Positions 26,005 through 36,421 of a DNA stretch of 64,000 bases are shown in pieces; the stretch's first letter is position 1, and each line of letters starts with the position of its first letter. The notes under the pieces are model-generated. The model was not told the DNA's origin, searched no databases, and worked only from the letters and a program-made list of their open reading frames with translations. Where the stretch lies: assembly GCF_001039355.2 (NCBI RefSeq), contig NW_019774626.1:100550-164549 (forward strand), given 5' to 3'. Source of the DNA: Lingula anatina. Lineage: Eukaryota > Brachiopoda > Lingulata > Lingulida > Lingulidae. The translations under genes were made by a program, and so were the position numbers.

Positions 26005-29000
26005 GAATTCGGATATTTATTTTGATTGACTTTTAATCAATATAACATGTAATAACTGCAATTTCTTTATATGTCATTAACAAAAGACGGCGTTTCACCT
26101 CCATGACCATAACAAAATAACGCGAGCTGAAGTGTTAAATAATAGCATATAAAATTGAATACATAGTTTTTTTTTTTCGAGAATTCTTGATGAATAATAT
26201 TTATGAATAGTATTGGCGTTATTTTTTCACTTCTTAGAGAATCACCGAGGCTAGTAGATTTTCACTTAAAATAGTGTCACAAATGCCCGTTTAAGGCTGT
26301 AATATACCTAGATAGGTTATGAATCTTTTTTGGTTACATTATATTTTTTTAAAAGTTTCTGACAGCTTGTTTCTTTTAGTACTTGTCTCATACTACTTAA
26401 GAACTGTTTTGGCCAATTTTAGGACAAAATGTGTGTTAACTGTTGCTGCATATATTCAAATCCAGCAAAATGCGCTGGACCGGAAAGCGTGACGGTTTTT
26501 TAAATCGTTTTTTAACATACGTACACTCACCTAATGTGGACGCTGTGTGAAGGTACACGGAGTTAATAAGTAGAATGTAAACTATGCTACATTGCATTTT
26601 GTCGAGCTGTTGAAAATTTAAATGAATAAATTGGCCAAGATGCAACGTTTCTCGCCTAAAATATGAAAATAAAACTAAATGAAACTTTTCAATTTGTGCT
26701 TTAAAAATCCGTTGCTCTCTATCGTAAATATAAACGCCTTCTTAACATTATATTGTTGTTTTCCCTTTCCAATCTGGACGAAAGAGTGAATTTGTGACAA
26801 TTTTTAATTCGCAAAATGTCATATATTTACTAGTACATGTGATCAAAATGATTTAAGATAAACGAATACTTGCCTAAACGTCAACAATGTGCTTTCAAAA
26901 GGACAAATCCTTGCTCGATCCTTAATCGTACGCTCAGGGGTTTGAGGCGCGCAGAGAGTTGAAAATAAACGGAAATCGAGGGCTATCTAGGGGTCGTTCA
27001 CACGTTTCCCCCCAAGCTTTCCCTGTATTGCGATTGGACTGGTTCGGTTCAGATTATAATAATAATAATCTGTATTGAGCACTAAAATGTGTACAAGTTA
27101 CATTTTACAGGCTCTCTATTCTAATCATAACAACTTTATAACAAATATACAAATCTATACATTATCGTAGCGGACAAATTATGCACAAGTCAATGAGTAC
27201 GCCGTGAAGGGACCTCAGCATGCGGTGATTCAGTAAACTTTCTACAACCTACATTTGTAATTACTGCCATGCTGTCCAAAGATGGTGACATTTATCTGAT
27301 ATAAACGAAAAGTGTGCAATATTAAGCCAACCATGCGTACACTTGTGACTGCAATTAGTCAAAGTTGTTGCTCAAGCATGCCGAATTACGGATTTATACG
27401 CAATGTGATAAAAAAATGATCGCGCGGTCCTCTTAGGCCGATTCAGGACCGGTTCAAAGCTTAGTTGGATGGCACTGCGAGTGAACTAGATCTTAGCAAC
27501 CCCTCTCACATCTGAATCCCGTTGAAAGACACGAAGGCTCAATGTACCTATTTCTCAAATACATCACTGTCACTTCTGTTTCAAAAATGTGAAGTATATA
27601 GTATTTTTGTCTTTGGCCTTTGTCAGTGTGATACCGTATTTGGGTCCGGTCTATTAAACAATCACCTGGACTGTGATTTAAAAGGCTATATGGTCCTTTA
27701 AATTGTTGCTGGGACTGTAAAGTAAAGGTCATAAAATACTGTGTCGCCTTGCTTGACTCCTTTTTAGACGGAAGGACTCTTCTTGATAAACAAGATACTT
27801 GATCTGCACATCGGATCGGATTTACGATCAATGATGCCGTTGTCCAGTTGATATTTGTAATAAATCACATGTTTTATAACACGAGGGATACAATCACAAT
27901 ACTTAATGTCCGACCTTTTAAAGAGATGACTTTTGTAATTATACGTTAGAAAGTTTTTTTTGTCTGATGGAATATTCAAGGCCGATGAGCTGTTAACGAA
28001 AATATTCAAAAAAATGTTTTCACGGACAAACTCGATACTTTAAAATTAGCATTTTATATTCTTTCTGCTAGGAAAGACTGCAAACAGAAATTTGACAATC
28101 CAAACAAAAATTAAAAACAAGTGTCGATTTATGAAGTTGTAAAGATAATGAAATCGTAATATATGCACAGCAGCTTTGAAATCATCATTTTATTTCTGGG
28201 TACTTCCGTGTCAGTCTACTCGAGTTTTACATGCCTCCCCCCCTTTCATGAATTTCATAAAGTTGAAGTTGTTCTTACTCTGAACCATTTCTATCTATTT
28301 TGATCCAGGATGGATATGTTGTCAACATAGCAACGTTTATACATTTAGCCCTTATCATTCCCTACTTTATGTTTATCAGGTCCAATATTTTTATTTATTT
28401 GGCGACGACTGCTTATTTTCCTGGGTCAACTCACTCCTATAATTTCGGAGCTTTTAAGACCCGTTCTCGACTAAAGTTCTTTCGTAAAACGGGGTCTGGG
28501 TTTATTTCACCATTATCAAAAAGTCCCATTATAATATATTTTCTGTTGCATAATCCCCCGGCATTTTGTCACTCAGGTTCGTATCTACACCAGCAAGCCG
28601 TGGGTCGGCATAGATGCCGTTGAGCTCGTCTCTAAGCCAAACCATCCCAACTGTACTCGCTGCAGGCCTCTCAAATACAAAGTATATCGTGAGCCCAGCT
28701 TCCCCGACGGAGCCCCGGCAGCAGTAGATGAATGTAAATTAATTGACAGGTGAGGAAAGGTAATATTATAAGTTGAGTTTATAGGTTAAGTTTTAAAAAT
28801 AGAAGTTTTTATCTGTACATTTATATTGCAACTGTATGGTCACAGTGCCATGGATATTAGGGAAGGTCCAATTTAAGGGTAAATGGCAAAACAACATGAA
28901 AATTATAGGTGAAGGTGCTTCATATGTCTAAGTGGACAAAGGGGCCTACTGTCATAAATTAAGTTGACGAGTTTCGAAATGATAATGATATGGCACAAAT

Positions 29001-32000
29001 ACGTGCTCAGAATACAACGAAGGTTATATGAAGCATGCTGCATGTATATATATTTATAAATATTTACTGAAAAAAGCCTATATTTAAACTGATAGATCGG
29101 TTGCTTGGGCAATTTCCGTCTTACCCGACCAATGACAGTCCCGAATTAGCTGTCAGCAAGGTACATGTAATGCCCAAGTATAACTTTGATAACCCAAATG
29201 ATGACTGCCTGACATTGTACCGTATTGGGTCGGTCACTCCGACCTACACGTATTCCTTGGTTGACCCACTTCTCTTTGTACGATGTAGATCAATCCAACT
29301 CCGCGGGGACTCTCGCTGAATGCAATCAGATTGAGAGATTCACACCCCTCTTGTTTCATACCTACTCGTATAATGACCAGCTTTCCTGCATTCTACTCAA
29401 CTCCAGGAGGAACCTGTTTGTTTGCCAATCTGATTGCATTCAGGGATAGTTCATTTGGAGTAGGATCGATCTTCGTAAAACGATAGCTTCATTGTGATAA
29501 ATGTCACTCGATCCTACCGAAACTCACCAAAGTATCTCAGATGCGTGTTTGAGGAAAGGATGGAGATGCGTAAAAAGGTAAAAAAATTTGGTTTCACGAC
29601 CAAAATTTGTTTTAGGGCATATAGATTGAATACCCCCCCCCCCTCCCCACACACACACACACACGCACATGTGCGATTCACCCATTTTGCCTTAAAGAAT
29701 TTATACTACCAAATTTAAAATGGAAAGCCTCTCTCTGCATATAGAAAATATTCCATGAGTCTTTTTTTATCGGATTTCCGACCAGGAGTGTGGCAGCTGA
29801 CACGAACTACACGTACCGCATCCAGGCTATAGTGGACGGCAAGGGCAGCGCGCTGTCCCCGGCGATTAGCTATGTCCATGGGAGTCCGTTTTGCGGAGAT
29901 GGTCATCTGTAAGTTGTCTTCTACACCAGTATATTTTGTAGCTGGCTGTGATACCATTTCAGATTCATTAATGTTTGGTTTCTTTTCTCTGTGAATTGTC
30001 TCGAAACCGAAAAAAAAAACTATAATTCAGTTTAATTTCAGTATTCCATAACATACAAAAAATGGACAAACTAAGACCACAAAAAGTCATGCGATTGTGT
30101 AATATATATTGTTTAGATGCATCTTGTTTTCTTTTTTGTTAAGATATTATGAGTGTTAATCATAAACTTGGAATACATTCCCAGGGATTCAAACGAACAG
30201 TGCGATGACGGAAATGCCGCTGATGGTGATGGCTGTTCCATTGACTGCATGACAGAGGAGTTCTTTAAATGCAGAGGTAATACTGAAACTAATATGTCTA
30301 ATATACATGTAATATTGGTCAAGTTGGAAGCGGAATTTCTGTCGATATTTCAATAATTTAATACGTGAAGATACAGCCATATGGAACCGTATAAAATATA
30401 TTAAGTGACAGCATGGTACAGGTGACCGAAAATAATAAGAAAGTCAAAATAGTTTGATTTAAACCCCCATGTTTGAAGGTGCCCCTAGTCTGTGTTATCG
30501 CCATGACGGCGACGGTGTGTGTGAGGAGTTCGAGAAGCAAATAAGTGTGGAAGACTGCGGCTACTACACCCCGCCCGGACACTTTGACCAGTGGGCAGCC
30601 GGAGCAGTTGCTAACCCCGTCTACCAGCGGAGGTCATGTCCAGAGTCGGTGGTCATTGGGCCACCCACACACCCGCAGGTATTTTATTGATGAAAGTCTA
30701 GATAATTTTAGTACCACCTTCATAATATTATTACTTAACAAGTGCTCTTTATGGCCAAAAACTTTTATGGTGTTTTGATCAGACGCGTATAAGTATGGCC
30801 TTATCAGTTTGTTTAAAGCGGTTTTTTTTAATTTGCATCTCACGTTACAGAAATGCCTGCATGCAATATAAGAATCTTCACATTCTACAATAAATATGTA
30901 TTAGCTAATCCAACATCTTGCTAAGGGCGACGTTAAGATGATAGAAGTGCCCTGCGAATCGGGGCAAAGAGATGTACATGTATAAAGCAGTCGACGAAGA
31001 CAATTTTAGTACATTATAATTTGTAGGGCACAGGGATGAGGTTGGTTATGTCTCATTCTTTGATTTCGCTTGTAATACTGTTTATATGGGGTTGGGGATG
31101 GGGCACCATAGAAGATGAGAAAGGGTCAAGTAAATATTTAAAAAAAAATTTAATGACAATTCATGAGACACACCTGCACATTTAAAAATACAAATATCGT
31201 CAAAATGCTTTGGGCAACGTAGACATCTATGCAACTTTCTCTTAAAATGACATTTATGTTTTCTTATTAGTTGCTGTATCCATAATGTAATATCCATAAT
31301 CAGGCCGGACCTGATCTGGACAGCCATATCGCCGATTATTTTGGCGGTAACAGTCGTTCATAGGATCCAATGTTTTGCAGGTGTGCGGTCCAGAAATAGA
31401 CCCTGTTCACTCGTGGTACCCATGCGGCGGTTACGGCACCGGGGAACAGTTCTGGCTCAAGGTGTCCTTCCAGCGTCCTGCCATAGCGTCCATGGTCATA
31501 GTGTACATAGGTTCTGATGGCCTTATGGAGTACTCCCGCGAGGTGACCACCATAAATGTCGAGCTAATTGATGAGAATGGGGAACTGCACCCTGTCGGGC
31601 ACAAAGAGGTGGAACTCCGTTGTAGGGACAATCCTGTCGAAATTGGGGTGCAACATGATTTAAGTAAACCATTCTTTAAAACAAAAGGTATGTTGATTAG
31701 GGCAATTATATAATGTCATGGGAATGTTTTAGTGATCGTTGATTCTCAGAAACCTAATAGGCCTATATGAATTTTTTTTTCTTACAGCAAATTTGTGATG
31801 TCGTTTAGATGGTCTTTTATTCAACTATCAAACGGGCCCATTTTTTTACCAAAAATTTCGGATAAGGCTTCCAAATGGGTTATTCTACAATTTTGAATCT
31901 CTTTTGACTTCTTAGGTGTTTTAATAAAGTTTACGTCCCCAAATGTGGCAATAGCAGCTGTTCGCCTTCGGTCTTCCAAACATTTGGACCCCATTACAAT

Positions 32001-35000
32001 CAGCCAATGCACGGATCAAGAGCTGTACAACCCTAGCACTGGACGTTGCTCAGCTTACACCTGTACACTCCCTGTATGCGGACAATATACTGTCGAAAAC
32101 GCAGAGGTACACTGCACCGGGACTGAAGATGGCGACACCTGTGATGTGACTTGCCATGACGGGTAATTGAAACATGATAACACATGGTTAAATATATCTG
32201 CTTTTGGCAAAATTTAAGGTGTTTGGGAGTATTTCATTTCAGAGGCTGTATAAAAAGGAAGGCATATATTTATCTAGTAAAATTACTTGACGCATCAAAC
32301 AGTGCCTTCAATCTTTTATTCCTTTTCACCGAAGAGATGGAAATGATCAAGCGATGGATGAAATATAATGTATTTAGTTTGGTTCTCAAATATTTACTTG
32401 GCTAAGAATAACGTTCTTATATCAATATGAGAATCTATTCATGTGTTTTTTGTTTCCTCAGTTATACTCTTAGCCGTTCCCACCAAGAAGATATCGTGTG
32501 TGTGGCCGGCGTTTGGACAGGGCGGGACCTCATGTGTGTCCCCATACAATGCGGGGAGCCACGAATTCGGTTTGCCACCAGCGTCTGTCCTGATGGTACC
32601 AGTTTTGGGAACCAGTGCATCTTTAACTGCAACCCACCAGCTTTGTTAAGAGGTGGGTGTTTTGTAAATAGCATGGCATTGTACGTTAGTTACAAAGGGA
32701 AATACGAAAGGATGATTTAAGTATAGAGCCTGTGGTACAAATAAAACTTGATAAACATACTAAGTTGCATGTGTACATACTAGGAATGACATGAGATTAA
32801 TTCCTCTCTACAGGTACAGATAACACAGTCACGTGCGACTCTGATGGCCTTTGGTCTCTTCCCGTGGCTTACTGCCAGGTAAAGTGTCCGCGCCCACCCA
32901 GCCCGACTAACGCCATGCTGGCCACAGTTCAGTGCAAGGAAAACGAACTGGACCCCGGGACCAAATGCAAATTCAGGTGTCAGAGAGGGTACCATGTCAC
33001 CTCCATGGCGAAATCCAGGTAGGTCGATCTATTGGAAGTTCTGAGAAGCAAAACAAATATTTGGAAATATTTATTGCAACTCATTAAATATGTTTAAGAA
33101 TTTTAAGCTCATCCCCTATTCAGTTATGAATGTTCGCGACAATAACACACGTTCAAAAAGAATTTTATTTTAATTTGATCCGGACCACTCGATCTTTTAA
33201 AAATAGGAGTGTTCAATCATATGACCTTTTTAACTGGTCCTCTGATATAACCAATCTTATTCTTTGAAGGAGGACGTTTCACAAGACCTGCATGGGAGAC
33301 GGCAGTTGGTTTGGAGCGGATTGTGATAAAGTCACGTGCGATCCCCCGGGTTTACAATATTATGGCCTTTATGCCTGCACTGACCGCTACGACTCTGGCT
33401 CGTCTTGCACCATGAAATGTCCAGATGAAGAGGTAACTTGCAGTGTTTTATTACATCTTTAAATGGCATTTCATGGCCACTTAAATTTGAATTGAATTAG
33501 ACAATTTTAGGGAACAAACATTTTTGGGTCCTTTGAATTTGCTCTATCGTCTCTTATTCATTCAATACATGTGAGATAAACTACATGGATGGTTGGAAAT
33601 GTTGTGGTTGATGTGTATGTCTGTGGTAGCCAAATGATATCTTATCTTCAACTGACTAACGTGTCTTAACTGCACGGTTATTTCAGGAAAAAAACTTTTA
33701 ACCTATTTCAGCATCAAATTAACACGATCTTGAACTGTCTTATTGTTTTGTCTTGATGTTACTTATACATTAGAATACTCACAAATATTCTGTCGAATCT
33801 CGGTCGCTCTGCATTAATTGTGTCAACTCCACTGGAAGTTGTAAGTGAAATGCCTACTGTTTTTAATTAACGGATGTTTAATCAGGGATATTAACACTTT
33901 GTCAAGCAGTTCGATCAGGTATAATGAAATTATCAATTCCCGAAGACTCAAATAGTCATGAAGTTATGGTGATATCGTTTCAAGAGTACTGTTTGAATTG
34001 CAGTTTTTTCGATGCCTAAAGATGAACTGATTCGCACCAACCAACATGATAAAAATTAATTCCCCATATTTTTATATATGAATTACATTCATAAGCTGAC
34101 TTGACTATTCCCAGGCGTTATATATTACAGCTGCATTTGCTTATGTATCATGATCGAAAGTTTTTACAAAAGTTTTAAATTAGTATCATAGCAATTACAC
34201 ATGTGAAAATATGAGTTGTTCTAAGCGTAAGGGGATCAACTTTCCTCTATTTTCTAAGACTGTTGAGATACAAAGTAAGACAACAACTCGTTTGACAGAT
34301 GTTTTTTCCACTAAATTTATCAGCCAAGACCTTCATGGACGGGACGTACATCCAGACTAGTCTCCACGTTTCTGGGATATTTTTCTCGACGGTCCCATGT
34401 AGTAAGTTGCAAGTCCTAAGGATTTTTATGCTAGCGGTAGTTGGATGTTTGCTTGTCTCTTGTATTGTAATTGCTTTTACGTAGTTTTATTTTGCGGTCG
34501 CTGGTTCAGCTACGACTTATCAGTATAGCGCAGAGGACAGCATGCTCCCACAGATTATGTGAACGTACTGTAGATGTAACACTTCTTGATTGCCGTCATG
34601 CATGTTCTACCGGTATATTTTTTAGAGCTCTCATCTCTCACTTGAATTTGTCTATCGGAAAATAACCTCTGAATGGATTACTTTGACTTGTAACAGGCGA
34701 TTTAACTTAAACAGTTGTTCTGACTGATATTAGTGCTTGATTCACGACTGTGGTGGCTGTTGTGCGCATGGCCGATTTTTAATACTTTTACCATTTTCCT
34801 ATATTTTCCCATATACTTTGTAAGCAGGGATCAAAGTCAGCATATTTCAGGAAATAATGAGGGTTTAATATAAATTTTCAAGAACACTACTATAGTAGTA
34901 CAGCACGTTGTTTAACTACAGCGTTTTGCGGTATTGTCTTGTTTTTTTCTGTATAGGTATTGATGTACATATTTCATGCTGGTAAATGCATATTTAATAG

Positions 35001-36421
35001 ACAGCTTAATAGTATGCCTAGTTGACGTCATCAGCCAGGTCTGTAGCCAGGGGGGTGGGGGGGGGGTCGAAAATTCCAGAGGTCTCCTCTAGGTAAAACT
35101 ATATCTAGGTGCACGAAGGTTTCATAAGGGAAAAGGTCCACTTTTTGTAGAAAAAAGACCCCCCCCCCCCTTTTGAAATTGCTGGCTACGGGTCTGTCAG
35201 CCGTGCATGAACATCAGAGATAGCATGTGATATTTTTTCTAAAGAAGTTAAAAATGGAATTGTACGATAAGTGCCAACTTCAAAACTACAGTCTAATTTT
35301 CGATCTAGATGACGTCCACTATAACATGCCAGAATACTGGACATTGGGACAAGGATTTTGCCCCTTGTACGACCATTGCCGGTCACTGCCCAATGCCTGT
35401 AGATGACCAGCTGGACATTTTCTGTAACGGGACCTCAGTTGGTAAGTATTAAAAATTGCGGTCCGCTCTACATACGTCTCATTACTTATTGCATTTATTT
35501 CTATGAGAGAATTATGTTTTGTATCTTTAATTGAATATCCTCAATTTTGACGGTGCTTGCAAAGATCGCCCATTCTTGTTTATGATAAATTTTGTTTTAA
35601 TGTACTGTATGATAACACCCCAAGCATCCTTATTTACAATATCGATTTGCATTTATGGCCTGCTTGTATGGAGTCAAATATCTTACAGGTTCCACGTGCA
35701 ACGTGTCATGTAAAGGGCTGTACCACGACCCTGTGCTCCTGGGTAAGCCACAGCGCCATCTGGAGGGATATATTGGTGAGAGAAATGTCGTTCGGACGTT
35801 AACGTGCACTGGAGGGTTGACATGGCAACCTGAGATTACCACTATTAGGTGTATGGAGCAGTGTATTTTGGTAAGTGTTTATGTGTTCAGTACTTGCAAT
35901 GGCCCTTTGTCAGCCGGGACTAAACCTTATTAAAGATTTTTTTAGTTATGATTGCCTAATTGTGTCCTTGGGCGAAAAATTATTTTCTACTCGTATCCGT
36001 TGAAAAGGAATGTGCCGGGAAATGATATCTGAACAAGAAACTGTGATTTACCTGCCTTTGAAAGGCCCTCCTTACGCCTTTAAATGGTCTTAATACTTAC
36101 ATCATTCGTTAGTTTTAATTACAGTTCTTGAATTACGTCTTGGTTCAAAAACATGTAGCAATTTACTTTCGATTTCAGTTCAGTGTTGGTAACGGATACT
36201 GTGATCCAGAAAACAACCGAGAGCACTGCAATTGGGACGGCGGAGACTGTTGTCCGTCCACTGTCGAAGGCGGGTTTGTCATGAACCGTCCCTTGCTCTG
36301 CGGCGACTTGTGTCGATGCCTTGACCCGCGCGCCAAAGAGAACAGACAGTCATTAGACGCAAGCAAGAGACAACGAGCGAGCTTTGCTAATATGAGAAGC
36401 TTGGGAATGCGAGGATATTGA
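12511..36421 (+). CDS. PAPPA: Pappalysin (PAPP-A-like) metalloprotease, complete
   Basis: Twenty-one coding exons: 12511-13042, 18721-19665, 20255-20366, 20682-20827, 21530-21814, 22120-22244, 22533-22722, 22970-23087, 23550-23703, 28577-28749, 29786-29908, 30185-30276, 30479-30678, 31381-31687, 31916-32162, 32462-32652, 32814-33018, 33270-33432, 35309-35441, 35689-35870, 36179-36421. All phases agree and give 1,621 residues, close to human PAPP-A (about 1,627). Order: signal peptide, furin-like site RHRR (107-110), laminin-G-like domain (about 125-330), two Lin12-Notch repeats (about 456-514), zinc motif [11 protein letters not shown] (599-609), Met-turn NYMSYA, a region matching the vertebrate middle domain, about five CCP/sushi modules (about 1170-1540), and a third Lin12-Notch repeat in the last exon ([13 protein letters not shown]). 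Vertebrate pappalysins cleave IGF-binding proteins. The start at 12511 is chosen because the signal peptide follows it directly; an in-frame ATG at 12361 would bury that peptide. Confidence 0.95.
13299..13567. mobile_element. MITE with CAG..CTG termini, family A copy 2
   Basis: A 269-bp element in pappalysin intron 1 begins CAGTGGCGGATTTA and ends CCTGGATCCGCCCCTG. It is flanked by AATAC on both sides, a perfect 5-bp target-site duplication. The interior has G-rich and C-rich blocks and no gene. Its termini match the element at 4348-4516. Confidence 0.75.
13568..18235. other. Pappalysin intron 1, no gene seen
   Basis: AT-rich intron sequence with a compound CA/GA microsatellite near 15474-15560 and GA-rich runs near 16170-16200 and 17395-17415. 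The open frames here, such as 15363-15722 and 17670-17945, are low-complexity or lack support. Confidence 0.6.
15474..15560. repeat. Compound (CA)n(GA)n microsatellite
   Basis: An interrupted CA run is followed directly by a GA run. Similar compound CA/GA or GT/GA tracts recur at 20094 and 25949. Confidence 0.9.
18236..18375. mobile_element. MITE, GACTCTCGCTGAATGC family, copy 1
   Basis: An element of about 140 bp in pappalysin intron 1. The left end contains TACTCTCGCTGAATGCAGTC and the right end is an imperfect inverse finishing in GACGAGAGTCCC. The interior has an agaggaggcgtg block. A related element lies at 29306-29450 and a weaker one near 37355-37472. No target-site duplication was settled by eye. 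Confidence 0.5.
18400..18510. repeat. Two-copy tandem repeat, period about 55 bp
   Basis: A unit beginning gaaagtttctgg at 18400 repeats at 18455 with scattered substitutions. It is intronic and about 200 bases upstream of pappalysin exon 2. Confidence 0.75.
20094..20160. repeat. Compound (CA)n(GA)n microsatellite
   Basis: CA units pass into a pure GA run in pappalysin intron 2, about 95 bases before exon 3. Confidence 0.9.
21208..21308 (+). mobile_element. RTE-like LINE 3' tail fragment
   Basis: The segment contains tcatcaaaatccgtccgtaa, then aacaaacaaa and cctcctgggcggaggtaa. This is the familiar 3' end of RTE-type LINEs and their SINE partners in marine animals. No reverse transcriptase frame is attached, so this is a truncated insertion in pappalysin intron 4. 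Confidence 0.5.
24386..26597 (-). CDS. Nested secreted cysteine-rich protein, unknown family
   Basis: Four exons on the strand opposite to pappalysin, inside its intron 9: 26597-26531, 25873-25617, 25078-24892, 24492-24386. Each junction has GT..AG ends and the phases (1, 0, 1) agree, giving 205 residues. The protein starts with a signal peptide ([20 protein letters not shown]). A polar region follows with paired cysteines ([14 protein letters not shown]), an NRS glycosylation sequon, then a dense cysteine block ([20 protein letters not shown]). The C-terminus is hydrophobic ([14 protein letters not shown]) after a small-residue stretch, which could be a GPI-anchor signal. The family is not recognised. 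The model rests on internal consistency only; a possible AATAAA on this strand lies at 23844-23839. Relation to pappalysin function is unknown. Confidence 0.7.
24603..24674. repeat. 72-bp near-perfect hairpin
   Basis: Arms 24603-24627 and 24650-24674 are perfect 25-bp inverted repeats (gaaaagccttttcataatat and onward). A few more pairs with one mismatch extend into a loop of about 16 bases. It lies in intron 3 of the nested gene and in pappalysin intron 9. It could be a tiny palindromic MITE or a small-RNA precursor. Confidence 0.85.
25528..25612 (+). mobile_element. RTE-like LINE 3' tail fragment
   Basis: The segment has the same style of tail as 21208-21308: acagacagacgggcaaa, aacagacaaacag, then cataaccttcttggcggaga. 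It ends about 4 bases from the splice donor of exon 2 of the nested - strand gene. Confidence 0.5.
25949..26001. repeat. Compound (GT)n(GA)n microsatellite
   Basis: GT units pass into a pure GA run, in intron 1 of the nested - strand gene. Confidence 0.9.
26598..28576. other. Rest of pappalysin intron 9, no gene seen
   Basis: AT-rich sequence between the nested gene start and pappalysin exon 10. It should contain the nested gene's promoter. The - strand frames at 27493-27831 and 27764-28009 show no splice logic, domains or compositional support. Confidence 0.55.
29306..29450. mobile_element. MITE, GACTCTCGCTGAATGC family, copy 2
   Basis: The left end has GACTCTCGCTGAATGCAATC and the right end carries its inverse, with about three mismatches in the outer 27 bases. 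It lies in pappalysin intron 10. Interior blocks resemble the copy at 18236 in inverted orientation. Confidence 0.6.
33433..35035. other. Pappalysin intron 18, no gene seen
   Basis: AT-rich intron before exon 19, ending in a miniature element at 35036-35196. The open frames at 34299-34484 and 34471-34665 have no support. Confidence 0.6.
35036..35196. mobile_element. MITE with CAG..CTG termini, family B copy 1
   Basis: A 161-bp element starts CAGGTCTGTAGCCAGGGGGG and ends GGCTACGGGTCTG, inverted. It is flanked by TCAGC on both sides, a perfect 5-bp duplication. It ends about 110 bases before pappalysin exon 19. Its sister is at 44844-45019. Confidence 0.75.
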
